A DNA stretch of 64,000 nucleotides. Source: Riptortus pedestris. Taxonomy: Eukaryota; Arthropoda; Insecta; Hemiptera; Alydidae. This document shows positions 52,005-63,639 of the stretch, piece after piece (within the stretch, counting starts at the first letter, position 1; the number at the start of each line of letters is the position of its first letter). The notes beneath the pieces were generated by a model, which made no database searches, was not told the DNA's origin, and saw nothing but the letters and a program-made list of their open reading frames with translations. Position numbers and translations under genes: made by a program. The stretch is taken from assembly GCA_019009955.1 (NCBI GenBank), contig CM032230.1, positions 14,562,501 to 14,626,500 on the forward strand. The letters are read 5' to 3'.

Positions 52005-53270
52005 TATCTAGGGAAGTGGTCAGTTTAAAATATTTGCATGGAAGTTGTCGGTCTAAAGGATCAGTAAAGTAGTATGTTCCAAGTTTCTTTTAGAAAAGTT
52101 GGCATTCCCAGAACATTTTTGAAAAGTAGTTTGTTCCGAGTATTTTTGGGGAATTAGTTAGTTCCGAGTATGTTTCATTGGTGGAACGTGTTTAGTTCCA
52201 AATATCTTTGCAGGAAAGTGGTCCGTTCCAAGAAACTTTACTGAAAAGTAGTCATTTCCAAGTATGTTTCTTTGCTGGAACGTGTTTAGTTCCAAGTATA
52301 TTTGCAGGAATGTAGTCAGTTCCAAGAAACTTTACTGAAAAGTAGTCATTTCCAAGTATGTATGTTTCTTTGCTGGAACGTGTTTACTTCCAAGTATATT
52401 TGCAGGAATGTGGTCAGTTCCAAGAAACTTTACTGAAAAGTAGTCATTTCCAAGTATGTTTCTTTGCTGGAACGTGTTTACTTCCAAGTATATTTGCAGG
52501 AAAGTGGTCAGTTCCAAGAAACTTTACTGAAAAGTAGTCATTTCCAAGTATGTTTCTTTGCTGGAACGTGTTTAGTTCCAAGTATATTTGCAGGAAAGTG
52601 GTCAGTTCCAAGAAACTTTACTGGAATGTAGTCATCTCCAAGTAAGTTTCTTTGTTGGAAAGTGGTTAGTTCCAAGTATATTTGCAGGAAAGTGGTCAGT
52701 TCCAAGAAACTTTACTGAAAAGTAGTCATTTCCAAGTATGTTACTTTGCTGGAACGTGTTTATTTCCAAGTATATTTGCAGGAAAGTGGTCAGTTCCAAG
52801 AAACTTTACTGAAAAGTAGTCATTTCCAAGTATGTTTCTTTGCTGGAACGTGTTTACTTCCAAGTATATTCGAAGAAAAGTGGGCATTTCTGTATTACTT
52901 GAGTGAAAAGTAGTTATTTGCAAGTAAGTTTCTTTGCTGGACAAGTTAAATGTCTCACTTGGGTATTACTCGGTTCTGAGTGTCTTTGTTGGGAAATAGT
53001 GAATTCTCATTATATTCTTAGGGAAGTTTCATATATCTTGAATGTGTGTTTCTTTGCTGGTAAGTGGACAGATCCAAGTCTTTCTCCTGGATAGTAGTCA
53101 GTTCCAAGAATCTCTGCTAGAAAGTCCTCAATTTCGAGTATCTTTGTTGGAAAGTAGTGAATTCTACGTATATTCTAAGGAAAGTGGCCAGTTTCGTATA
53201 GCTTAACTGTACGTTCCTTTGCTGAAATGTGGTCAGTTCCATGTCTCTCTGCTGGCAGTTGAGCATTTTT
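52005..53270 (+). repeat. Minisatellite, 92-bp unit of three related subunits
   Basis: Core units at about 52175-52950, roughly eight. Each has three subunits of about 31 bp built on TTCCAAGTAT-TTT-GCTGGAA: TGTTTCTTTGCTGGAACGTG, TATATTTGCAGGAAAGTGG and AAACTTTACTGAAAAGTAG. Units at both edges are diverged. Open antisense frames across it are repeat translations. Confidence 0.95.
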
Positions 53271-54340
53271 TAATAACACGCACAGATTTACCATGGATAT
53301 CCTTTTTGGCGTGTCCGTGAGGTTTCCCTAGTGACGGGTTCTTATCCTCTTAACTACTCTACCTGACTTACGATTCGTCCCTATATTCAATGCGAGTACG
53401 ATATTCTGTATACACTATGATTTGTAGAATGGCTCCACGAAATTTTTAACTCTCGGTTGTAGCACTTTCTACGAAGCGGTCATTATATCAAACTTCCTCA
53501 GCTTACTACCAAACTTCTCTTGAAATGAGCCCTGGTAAAATATGAAAACTAAAGAGCACATCACTAGAGAAACTGTTTTCCAACCACAATGCGTCAGGAG
53601 ATTAGCGGTTAAATAGGAACGGAAGTCCAATGTTGACAGCTGTTTTATTCTGCGACCTTCAACTTATACACAAGAGTCAGATATCATAGTCCCAATCAAG
53701 AAGTAGGTATATAGATTTGATTGTGGTTTCATATCGTGTAACAGCGAAGTCAAATTAGTGTCTCCCCTATCTCTGTGTGTATTGGCGGTGACGCAAGGTA
53801 GTGCATCAAGTTGGGATCAAACAGCATGTTAAATAGAATCTGTGTACATTAGATGCTGGCCACTCGCTAATAAATCTCCATTGCAGTGGACACATCACGT
53901 TTGAGGTCAGAGCTTTGCTTACATTGCCACTCTACGTCAATCCCAACACTGTATTTATAGTTGACTGTTTACTTTACCAACACACTATATCACTCAGCCC
54001 CGCTCTTTAACCAAACCTTCGCAAATAGAGTCAGCTCAAATTAAGTACAAACTCTTTATAGACATTTCTTACTAAACTAGTACTATTTATATTTAGCTCC
54101 TTAGTAAACTCTTGCTTACTATTTTAGATCGTTGATGGATGTTGAGGTCTATTCCAGGATCTAGCAAGTGTTGCTTAAGCTAAATACTTCCTCGGTTGAT
54201 TGGAGGAACTCTCCTATCCATTATTTATTTGTTTACCTTCCGCAAATACTGATTCTAAGTCTTTAACTACACAAATAGCATTGTTCTTTCTGCAGAATTT
54301 CCTCAAGGAAAAAGTTGATGGTGCACCAAATAACTTCCTT
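53271..54340. other. No recognised feature
   Basis: About 1.1 kb with no usable frame, no repeat shared elsewhere and no microsatellite. Confidence 0.4.
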
Positions 54341-54351
54341 CTACTCTTCTT

Positions 54352-54459
54352 CGATCTTAAGGGAAATCTGCTATTGAGGTTGTACCCAAGACCCGCTCTT
54401 CTCTTCAAATATTCATCGGTTCTTCCCAGGAGATGACGAAACTAACATAATTCTTTCAA

Positions 54460-54494
<35 letters not shown>

Positions 54495-54655
54495 CACGTT
54501 GTGTGTGTGTGTGTGTCTGTCTGTGTCTGCTGCCATTCTAGCGGTCGCAATTTTCGTTTAATCATTACTCAAATCGGTATTTAACAATTTTATGTAAAAC
54601 TAACGACTGAAATCGGAGGGTGTGCCAAAAAGTCGGAATCTCTGCATTATTATAC
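54352..54655 (+). mobile_element. HINE 5' half, diverged
   Basis: CTTAAGGGAAATC, TATTGAGGTTGTACCCA, CATCGGTTCTTCCCAGGAGA, (TA)n 54463-54491 with (GT)n, CTAGCGGTCGCAATTTTCG, ACGACTGAAATCGGAGG. Meets an inverted copy at its right. Confidence 0.8.
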
Positions 54656-54669
54656 GTCTCATCTAAAAA

Positions 54670-55289
54670 GTCCGTCGCGCAGGGGCTTCGTAAACGACGC
54701 AGATTTCCCACAGGAAGTTTTACAATAGAGAAATTTCACGAGAGCCAAGCAGTCAAGGAAACGGCCGAACTAGCTTTTGGTGGTAAAGTCACTCTCGTCC
54801 GTTAGCCACCAAGATATAATAAAAATGCAAATATCTCGGTTAATATTCAAGATAGAGAATACATGTATAGAACAATATATATAGTAAATTTAATAATGCA
54901 ATAAGATTGAATCTATACATTTTTTCGAGCCGACTTATAGTAACGGAAATTTTTCGAATGTTCAAAATTCTCCCTCTCGAAACCCCCCTTCCCACTGGTC
55001 TGATTTCAGCCGTCAATGAAGATGATCTTTCTTTTTACATAAAATGAGTAAATATCGAGTTTGGTAAAGATCAAGCAAAAATTGCGACCGCTAGAGCGTT
55101 AACATACAAATATATATATATATTTATATATATATATATATATAGATAGATATATATATATATACAGTTTTGAACGGACCTCAATTTCTTCATCTACTAG
55201 GTAGGATCGATGGACATTTTAAGAAAAACTTCGAAAATTCCGTCATGAGTACAACCTCAATATCTGATTTCCCTTATGGGAAATCTGCT
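54670..55289 (-). mobile_element. HINE copy, complete
   Basis: GTCCGTCGCGCAGGGGCTTC at left to CTTATGGGAAATCTGCT at right before AAAAAGG; TA/TAGATA core 55110-55165. Confidence 0.93.
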
Positions 55290-55548
55290 AAAAAGGTTCT
55301 GGGACCAATCTGCATAAACTATTGAGGCTTTACAGTAGCTGTTACGTGCATTTTTTCGTAACTGAAATATTAGTTGAGTTGTTCGTGTATTATTATTTTC
55401 AACCTTTCGAAAACCCCTACTACTATTTATCCAGTTTTGACTTAGAAATACAGATATAGGTTGAAAGTCTCGAAATATAGTCTTAGACCTAAAGCTTCTT
55501 ACGTAAACATTGATCACAACTCCCAACAAAAAATCATATCGTGTCGTG

Positions 55549-55596
<48 letters not shown>

Positions 55597-55662
55597 TAAT
55601 TGACCATAGAGTTGATAGTACTTTAGGTTTCTGTTTAGACGAGCACCGTCTTATATGTAAGA
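55290..55662. other. Unassigned, contains (TA)n
   Basis: (TA)n at 55551-55594. Faint HINE variant-B words (GTAACTGAAATATTAG, CTTTCGAAAACCCC) near 55360-55420. Otherwise nothing. Confidence 0.4.
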
Positions 55663-55772
55663 GAAGAAGTTTATTCAGTGACGAATTCCTTAAATAGAAT
55701 CCTTAGTCCCAACCTCGCTAGAAAAGGCTGGTAGCCTGTAGATAACCCGTCCCAGCTAGCCATAGTAGAATA
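55663..55772 (+). mobile_element. SINE, 5'-truncated
   Basis: TTCAGTGACGAATTCCTTAA, ATAGAATCCTTAGTCCCAAC, CTAGAAAAGGCTGG, GATAACCCGTCCCAGCTAGC. Confidence 0.8.
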
Positions 55773-56189
55773 ATGATCTATTGTCGGATAGCTTCCATTA
55801 ACTACGAGATTAGCCTGCGATAATCAAAGAATGAGAGCACTGTCGAAGGAAGACAAAATAAGGAAAATAACAGTATTAGCGCTCTGTTGCGTGCGCCCTC
55901 ATTAATTGAGCCCAAAACGCGTCTCTCACGCATTCAGTTTCCTGTTTCACTCTATTTTATCAACCCAAATACACAAAAACTGGCACGTGAACGCGAACAG
56001 GGAATGTGTCAAAAAGTATGTTTTATGAAAAGTATAGAATACTTCCTTTAGAATTAAGTTCAAGGCTAAGAGAAGATTCATTTTTACTAACTTTACACTT
56101 ATGGTTGGCAACTACTAGTAGTTTTTTTATTAACATGAGCTATTGCTAGAAATGAATCCACTTTTGTACTATTTTTGGGGCAATTTAAA
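55773..56189. other. No recognised feature
   Basis: AT-rich, no frame or shared repeat. Confidence 0.4.
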
Positions 56190-56545
56190 AAAAAGTCTGT
56201 CACTCAAAGACTGCATAATGAGATTTGCCTCTTGCAGGTATGACATATTCATCTCATCTCACCATTTATTTTATGTTTCTAAGTATAAATGCGTTGAGTA
56301 GAAGTGGCGGTTTACTGAAAAAAATTATTAGTACATTTTTGTTTTCAAAAAATGTACTAATAACTTCCTTAATATTTGAGCTACGAAAACATTTATTGAA
56401 CAACAATTGTAGCAACAGTTTAACAAGAGTAATTACATAACTTTTTTCGTTAAGACTCATAATAACAAAGATCGAAGAAGACTTTTCTAATCTCCCCTAG
56501 TCCTGGTCCGACTTCAGCCATTAAGAACTGTAAGTAAGTTGACAT
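56190..56545 (-). mobile_element. HINE copy, very diverged
   Basis: GTCTGTCACTCAAAGACTGC, GATTTGCCTC, GTGGCGGTTTACTGAAAA (variant B), ATTTGAGCTACG, CCTGGTCCGACTTCAGCC. Oldest-looking copy with recognisable order. Confidence 0.6.
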
Positions 56546-56644
56546 GATGAAATATGGATCTTGATGTAAATCAAATAAACGTTTTCGAGTTAAGAAAGTA
56601 AAATCTTAAGTCATCGTACAACGTATTTGCATGTACCTCACTCT

Positions 56645-56905
56645 TCGTCACGCAGGGGCTGCGTAACTAAGCAGATTTCCCACGTGAAGTTACACAATAG
56701 AGAAATCTCATCACACGTCCGTTATCGGGTCACATTTAATAAAAATGAGAGAATAAATGTATAAAAGAATATTTATAGTCAACTTAATTTGCAATAAGAT
56801 TGGCATTTTCGAAAAAAACCCCCCTCCCACTGGTCCGATTTCAGCCATTAACGTACTTGATCTGTCTTTTTGTATAAAACGTTTAAATGTCGAGTTTGGT
56901 AGCAA
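56645..56905 (-). mobile_element. HINE 3' half
   Basis: GTCACGCAGGGGCTGCG, AGCAGATTTCCCACG, GAGAATAAATGTATA, CCCACTGGTCCGATTTCAG, GTCGAGTTTGGTAGC, then it stops before the core. Confidence 0.85.
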
Positions 56906-57322
56906 TAACCATTGTAAAATAATATAAGAACCACAGTACAACAATTATAATATAGTTTAACAAACAAATACACCATACTATGAATATATAAAACATACAA
57001 AAGGCTGTGACCCTGCTATGTAAACAAAACAAGGGAGGTTACTATAACCCTAGTCATAGTGCAATAAGAATGTATAATAGTTTATAAATATATTTAGTCA
57101 TGGTACGTAATAAGAAGGAAAACACACCCTTTTATCACAATGTATAACACCAATGTGCAATATTATAATGTAGTACATGTAATTTGTACAGCCCTGAGGA
57201 AGAGAAACTAAAAATTCTCGAAATATTGGCATAAACTAAGATTCATTTCACCAACATTGACCAAAGCTCCGAAAAGAACAACACACCACATATAAATACA
57301 ACCGGGTCGAAAACCTCAGCAC

Positions 57323-57325
<3 letters not shown>
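56906..57325 (+). mobile_element. Retroelement tail with hammerhead-like core
   Basis: 57190-57232 reads CCCTGAGGAAGAGAAAC, then TTCTCGAAATATTGGC: CUGANGA, a GAGAA/TTCTC stem with loop, then GAAA. Followed by ACTAAGATTCATTTCACC and GTCGAAAACCTC. No reverse transcriptase frame. Repeated TATAATGTAGTAC-like words upstream (56935-57180). Confidence 0.45.
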
Positions 57326-57382
<57 letters not shown>

Positions 57383-57857
57383 CTGTTACCGCTCTAACGG
57401 TCGCAATTTTTGTTTGATCGTTACCAAACTCGGAATTTAATCGTTTTATGTAAAAAGGAAGATCAAGTTCGTTAATGGCTGAAATCGGACCAGTGGGAGG
57501 GGGGGGGGTTTAGAGGGGAGGATTTTCGAAAAGTCGAAATATCTCCGTTATTATGCGTCGGATCGAAAAATTGTATAGAATGAATCTTATTGCAAATTTA
57601 ATTTACTATAAATATTGTTCTATACATTTATTCTGTATCTTGAATATTAACCGAGATATTTGCATTTGTATTCTGCGTGTGGTCGGCTATGTTCGGCCTT
57701 TCCGCCGAGAGCTCTGGTGGCCGTTTCTGTAACTATTCGTCCCTCGTGAATAGGTTTAGAGGTTACTTACCACTACAGCTGTTATTAGGCAGATTTCTCT
57801 ATTGTAAAACTTTACGTGGGAAATCTGCTTAGTTTACGCAGCCCCTGCGTGACGGAC
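57325..57857 (+). mobile_element. HINE 3' half, near consensus
   Basis: (TA)n 57325-57378 then GTCTGTTACCGCTCTAACGG to ACGCAGCCCCTGCGTGACGGAC. The 5' half is replaced by the retroelement tail at the microsatellite. Confidence 0.93.
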
Positions 57858-57930
57858 CTTTTAAGTATACTGTAGACCTATTTGATTTTATAGTATATGT
57901 ATTTGTAAATGTTTATATGTTTACCATTTA
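57858..57930 (-). mobile_element. Jockey-type LINE 3' UTR fragment
   Basis: AAGTATACTGTAGACCTATT and GTATTTGTAAATGTTTATATG match 36858-36930. Confidence 0.6.
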
Positions 57931-58603
57931 TACCGTATTCATAAAAGCGGACAAAAAGGAGAGAGAAGGAGGAAGAGTGTTTGCAGAAAGGTTATAATCG
58001 TCATTAATTACTTCTTTATAACGCTTCTTCTTACAGGAAAAATGGAGAAAATATAACATTGCTGTTTCCAGCACGTGGGAAATCTGCCCGTAAATACCAT
58101 TTGACATAGGCTTCTTATTGGTGGAGAAATACGGAATAGAAAGTGTCATGACGTCAGCTTGTCATTCCTGCTGATGGGAATCCGATCCAGCACCTGCATT
58201 TTCCTTGAATGAGCATCTATCAATATTAGATTGGGCTGTTAGGTAGATCGAGCTAATGTCGTCTATTGTGTGATTAAATCTACCATTATTGGTCATTCTC
58301 TCCTCCTATCTGCTTATCGTGTTTGCTTTACTATCGCTTCTAGGAATAACCTTCTCCTTGTTTGCTTTCTTTCATGAAACCATTAGTAGTTTGCTCTCCA
58401 GCTTTAAAACACTACCGATAAGCAATAGTAAACTATCTCCAATTTGTTAATGATCCACAATGACGACTGTGACCTCAAGAACATTTTTTTGTGTGTGTTT
58501 ATATTGATGCAGGGTTCTTAAAGAAATTATAATAAATCAAGATGGATCCTTTGAGAAATAATTTAGGGGGGAGGAGGTTATACCCCTTCCCCAACCCTTT
58601 TAA
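57931..58603. other. Mostly unassigned
   Basis: 58070-58090 is a bare HINE 3' end (CAGCACGTGGGAAATCTGCC). Otherwise nothing recognised. Confidence 0.4.
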
Positions 58604-59683
58604 TCTATATCTATATATAAAATTGTAACCTCTGCCTGTACATTGATTTTTTTCGCGAAATTTCACTTTCGTTTCACATGTCATGGACACCATATCTGCA
58701 TTTTGTTTCTTTCGTGTATGTTTGTTTTTTTGTTACCTTTTCACGCATAAACGGCTGAACCGAATTTTATGAAACTTGGTATGCATATTACTACTGACCC
58801 AGGTTAGGTTTGTGGCAATATTAATTTTCTCTGAGACGAACAGGAGTGGGGGTTATAAGGGAAGCCTGAAATTAAAAATAGCGATATTTCGTTTTCTATT
58901 GGTTTTTCGGTAAATATGCACATAACAAAAGTTGTTTATTTTGTTATTTAGAGTAACTTTTGTTATATACACTTTTGTCGTATACCGAAGTTTAAATGCG
59001 TTATACGCTAAAAATTATAGCGGGAGTCAACAATATTATTTGCCAAAAAAGACTCAAACGAACTAAATAAAACTCGGTATGTGGATTAGCAGTGAGGGCT
59101 TCAATATCATAATCCATACCAACAGTTCTATGGACGGGCAGGAGGGGGGGGTGTAAGGGAACCCTGGAATTAAAAATAGAGATATTTCGTTTCCTATTGG
59201 TTTTTCCGCAAATATAAACATAACAAAAGTTGTTTATTTTGTTATTTGGAGTAACTTTTGTTATATACACTTTTGTCGTATACCTAAGTATAAATGAGTT
59301 ATACGTTAAAACTTTAGCGGGCAATAACGGCTGAACGGAACTTAACAAAACTCTGTATGTCAATTCGCATTAATTCTTCCATGATTATTAGTTATATTAA
59401 AATTTTTAGGTTCGAACGGGCGGGGGGATAAAAGGGAGGCCGGAAATAAAAATTCACCATATTTACATGAATAAGAGACGAGAAATATATAAATATCTAA
59501 GACTGTGAAGCCTTATCGAACAAATAATTTTATTATCAGCAAATTCACAGCAACGACGGGTATTAATCCTAAACACTGGGACGGGTAAATGTTAAAATAT
59601 TGTGCAATGTAAAGTCTGCTAAAAAATACCATCACCATTCAGCCTCAAATGAATTCCCGGGCGAAGCCGGGTATCTGAGCTAG
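58604..59683 (+). mobile_element. Helitron copy, near complete, non-autonomous
   Basis: 5' TCTATATCTATATATAAA following A, then ATTGTAACCTCTGCCTG; 3' hairpin CCCGGGCGAAGCCGGG, TATCTGAG, CTAG at 59680-59683 followed by T. Three tandem modules of about 300 bp start near 58745, 59030 and 59320. No Rep/helicase coding region. Confidence 0.92.
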
Positions 59684-59871
59684 TCCCCTATAAAATTGTT
59701 TCGTTTATTATATTTATGAAATTTAAACAAATTTGCGTTCCACACATCACTAAAAGAGTAAACATTAAATGTTTTCTGTAAGTATAATCATGTTAGGTTC
59801 AATAAATGCATACATAGTTTAAAGCTATATTATCATTAAGTTCGTTATTCTATAAAAAATAATGTGAAAAA

Positions 59872-60362
59872 GTCCGTCACGCAGATTTCCCTCGTGAAGT
59901 TTAACAATATATAAATCTACATACTTGTATCACTACACCACCGTGAATTTTAGGTGGATAAATACAAACTTTAATAAGAAATCAGTCAATTTTAGTAAAC
60001 TCTGAAATGTAAACAACAGGTCTGCCAACCTCTCACCTGAATGAAAAACAATTACTGAAATATATCAGAATATAACATTTATTGAAAACTTTTTACGATA
60101 TCTATATAATGAATCAGAATAATTTTTAGCAATAAAATTTTAGTAGACCATGATCTGAAGACGGGAGAGGGGGGGAGGGTCACCAGAACGTATTTGCATT
60201 TATCTCGTATTGTAAATGTCTCTTGAAAACAATATTTGGTATTTAAGCCTCGATTATATTGTTTATATAACATGAGTAGACAATAGGCCTTTGAGGAAAA
60301 ATTTTGAAAATCTCGTCATTAGTATGACCTCAATAGTTGAATTCTCTTAAGGGAAATCTGCT
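59872..60362 (-). mobile_element. HINE copy with the 3' hairpin deleted
   Basis: GTCCGTCACGCAG runs directly into ATTTCCCTCGTGAAG: the GGGCTGCGTAAACTAAGCAG segment between two GCAG words is missing. Variant-C sequence 59925-60075. 5' end CTTAAGGGAAATCTGCT. Core and middle deleted. Confidence 0.85.
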
Positions 60363-60702
60363 AATAAATTACACAAATCTCAGTGTTTTTCACCATAGCT
60401 TTCTGGCTACACTCTTTCGGAACCAACGTGAAGAATAAAAAAATAACTATGTACAATTCTTGAATGTAAAATGTTTAACATTGTTGGTTCTATAAAGTTG
60501 TACGGGCTTTAATAACGTACAATAACAAAACTCAATTGTAAATAGTCCACTATAATTTATACAAAAAAAAACAAAACATAAATTTACACTGCCAAGGAAT
60601 AAAGAATGAACAACATAAAATAATAAGTATTTGGATAATTAATAAATGACGAGTGTCGTTATCAATTAAGATTTTATTGACTACCTAATTCGCGTCAGTT
60701 TT
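60363..60702. other. Unassigned, ends in HINE-associated flank
   Basis: 60645-60702 (TTATCAATTAAGATTTTATT, CTAATTCGCGTCAGTTTT) matches the flank at 44.50-44.55 kb and is the empty-site analogue for the Transib-like insertion. Confidence 0.5.
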
Positions 60703-60827
60703 AGCAGATTTCCCTTAAGGGAAATCAGCTATTGAGGTCGTACTCATGACCCGATTTTCGAAAATGTTCTTCAAATGTCCATCGATCCTACCCAGGAGAT
60801 GACGAAAATGAGGTCCGTTCAAAACTC

Positions 60828-60881
<54 letters not shown>

Positions 60882-61297
60882 CTGTTAACGCTCTAGCGGT
60901 CGCAATTTTGGTTTGATCGTTACCAAACTCGACATTTAAACGTTTTATGCAAAAAGACAGACTAAGTTCGTTAATCGGACCAGTGGGAGAGTGGGGGGTC
61001 AAAGGGGGGATTTTCGAAAATTCGAAATATCTCCGTTACCATACGTCGGATCAAAAATTTGTATAGAACCAATCTTATTGTAAATTAAATTTACTATAAA
61101 TATTTTTCTATACATGTATTGCCTATCTTGAATATTTGCATTTTATTAAATTTGGGCCGATACCTGACGATTGAGTTTTCCGCCAAAAGCTAGATCGGCC
61201 CTTTGTCTTAACAGTTCGGCTCTCGTATGGAGATTTCTACATTGTATAACTTCACGTGGGAAATCTGCCTAGTTTACGCAGCCCCTGCGTGACGGAC
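60703..61297 (+). mobile_element. HINE copy, complete, near consensus
   Basis: AGCAGATTTCCCTTAAGGG to ACGCAGCCCCTGCGTGACGGAC; (TA)n core 60833-60878. One of the best copies for defining the family. Confidence 0.95.
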
Positions 61298-62009
61298 TTT
61301 TTTATTTGGAAATAGAAAATACACGGTGAGATGAGATCACCAGAGTGTCATACCAGCATGTGGAAATGAGTGTATTTTACGCAGGCCCTGCGGAACGGTC
61401 TTCTCCTTGAAGTTCGTTTCCGTGAATCTGAAAGGCAACTGCAGGTTTTAGCCTTTAGCTGAACAACGGCCATGCCAAATTCTTTGTAATCTTGCTACGC
61501 CATTCGTCTGTCTCAATGGAATTTAAATATTATTCTTCATTGTACTGCCAGCTGACAACAATGTGGCGTAGATTTGGAACAATGTGTAGTATTATTTAAA
61601 TTAAAATTTAGGATAATAGGTCAGCCTATTGTTAGAATGTCGCATCAGTTTAGGCTAGACTAATATGTGAATGCATTAGCACCCAATACTATTTTTCTTC
61701 ACATTTATATTCTGTTTCCTTTATTGTATTTTATATTATTAAAATAATTATATTTATTATTTTTACAGGTAAGCGGGAAGAGAGTTAGTATGAATGACAT
61801 CCTTTGGAACGAGACTTGAGGTAGGTCTCTGATTATTCAACAACTTTGAATTTCTTCTTTTTGATACTTTGAGATCTTTAGACGCCCCCAACTGGGATTC
61901 GAGACCATAGCTTTAGATTGTGACAGAGTGATCAAATTACGGTACAAATCAACCTTGACGTGGAGTTGTCTTCCCTAAAATTACGGGCCCAATATATCGG
62001 GGCAAATGT
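61298..62009. other. Mostly unassigned
   Basis: 61355-61397 is a worn HINE 3' end (GTGGAAATGAG, TTTTACGCAGGCCCTGCGG, AACGGTC). Nothing else recognised. Confidence 0.4.
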
Positions 62010-62640
62010 CTGAGATAGTTTAGCAGAAGAAAGACTCTTACAAGTCTTTATGAGTTGCTTCTGAGACAGTCTATGCAAAAGCAAGGCCCTTGCAAGTGAG
62101 TATGTATGCTTTCTAAGACAGTCTAAGCAGAAGAAAGGCTCTTGCAAGTGAGTATGTGTTTCTTCTGAGCTTGTCTAGCAGAAGCAAGGCTCTTGCAAGT
62201 GAGTATTTATAGCTTCCAACACAGTCTATGCAGAAGCAAGGCTCCTGCAAGTGAGTATGAATTTCCTCTGAGTCAGAGTCTATGCAGAAGCAAGTGGGTA
62301 TGTGTTTCTTCTAAGACAGCCTATGCAGAAGCAATGCTCTTGAAAGTGAGTATGTGTTTCATCTGAGACAGTCTAGCAAAAGCAATGCCCCTGCAAGTGA
62401 ATATGTGTACCTTCTAGGACAGTCTAAGCAGAAGAAAGGCTCTTGCAAGTGAGTATGTGTTTCTTCTGAGCTTGTCTAGCAGAAGCAAGGCTCTTGCAAG
62501 TGAGTATGTGCACCTTCAAAGACAGTCTATGCGGAAGGAAGGCTCTTGCAAATGGGAGTGAGATGTTTCTGAGTCAGCTAGCAGAAGCAGTCCTCTTGTA
62601 AGTGGGTATGATTTGTTTCAGGGGCCCTTGCAACTCAATC
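62010..62640 (+). repeat. Minisatellite, unit about 60 bp
   Basis: About ten units containing GTCTATGCAGAAGCAAGGCT, CTTGCAAGTGAGTATGTG and a TTCTTCTGAGAC linker. Several units read TCTAGCAGAAG instead of TCTATGCAGAAG. Unit length varies (about 52-63). Confidence 0.93.
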
Positions 62641-63235
62641 ACTAAACATCTCAAGTTCTACTAAATTTTTAATTCCAGTTTCTAAGGTACATGGTTAGAG
62701 GACATCGAGAACGTATGTATATTCGAGTGCCTAGGAAATGTGCTTAGTTTATGTGTGCGTGTCGAACTCTGTTGAATCTGCCAGAAGCAACTGTCGCACA
62801 ATTACAGTCACGACTGCATTGTTAGAGAAATATATTGACGTATACCCTGGAGCAAGCCGAGCCTTATATTCGAAACGAAATACCCGCGATAGACTTTTAA
62901 ACTGCATAACTCGGAATATTAGGAACAAACAATGTATCACCATCTCTCGGAATTTTCGACACGGAAATTATTTTTAAAGGTCAACGACATATTTGGTTTT
63001 ATATCTGGGAATCTGGATGATTCCCCCGCGTGAGCCATCCGTTATCACTAGACCGTCGTGTCTTATCAACTATGAATAATGTTTTAGTTTTCATCGCAGT
63101 ATATACTGATAAATAGTTTGTTTTACAGCTATAATTTAGTAATTTTCACTACTACAAAATTTAGGATTTTGGTGTTAAACGTAAACAAACTCCTAAAGCA
63201 CCTGATCACATATCCGAAGCTAGCAAGTTGTGACA
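62641..63235. other. No recognised feature
   Basis: No supported gene. An overlapping pair of short open frames at 62.74-62.98 kb shows no recognisable domain. Confidence 0.4.
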
Positions 63236-63625
63236 GGCTTCAATAAGAAAGAACATCAGCTGTCGAGGTTATTGCAAATATCCATGGACACCACCTTGTA
63301 GATGATAAACATAAGATCCGTTCAATATCAAATAAAGATCATATTTTTTAAAACCTGAAATCGGATCAGGAAAATGAGGGTGGTATAAATCGGAAATTCA
63401 AAACATCTTCGTTATCAAGAATTATATAACCAATCTTACTGAAAAGTTATTTTCTTGCAGGAATTTTTCTGTAATTTGTTTCTCTAACTTGATATGAAGT
63501 TATTTGTACATTTTTGTTTTCATCCTTCAGTAAACCCGTACTTTTATACATCCGAGTTTTACTTTGAGTAACTGTGTCACAAAATATCTTATTCCGAGCT
63601 TACATTTATATTGTTGTTTACATTT
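63236..63625 (+). mobile_element. HINE copy, very diverged, variant B
   Basis: AACATCAGCTGTCGAGGTTA, ATATCCATGGACACC, TAAGATCCGTTC, ACCTGAAATCGGATC, ACCAATCTTACTG, CATCCTTCAGTAAACCCG. Same order as the family, no microsatellite, no ends. Confidence 0.65.
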
Positions 63626-63639
63626 GGTTAATCCTTAAG

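Noticed and set aside
62738..62977. 79-codon frame at 62.74 kb
   Set aside because: No recognisable domain, overlapped by an equally long antisense frame, no supporting context.
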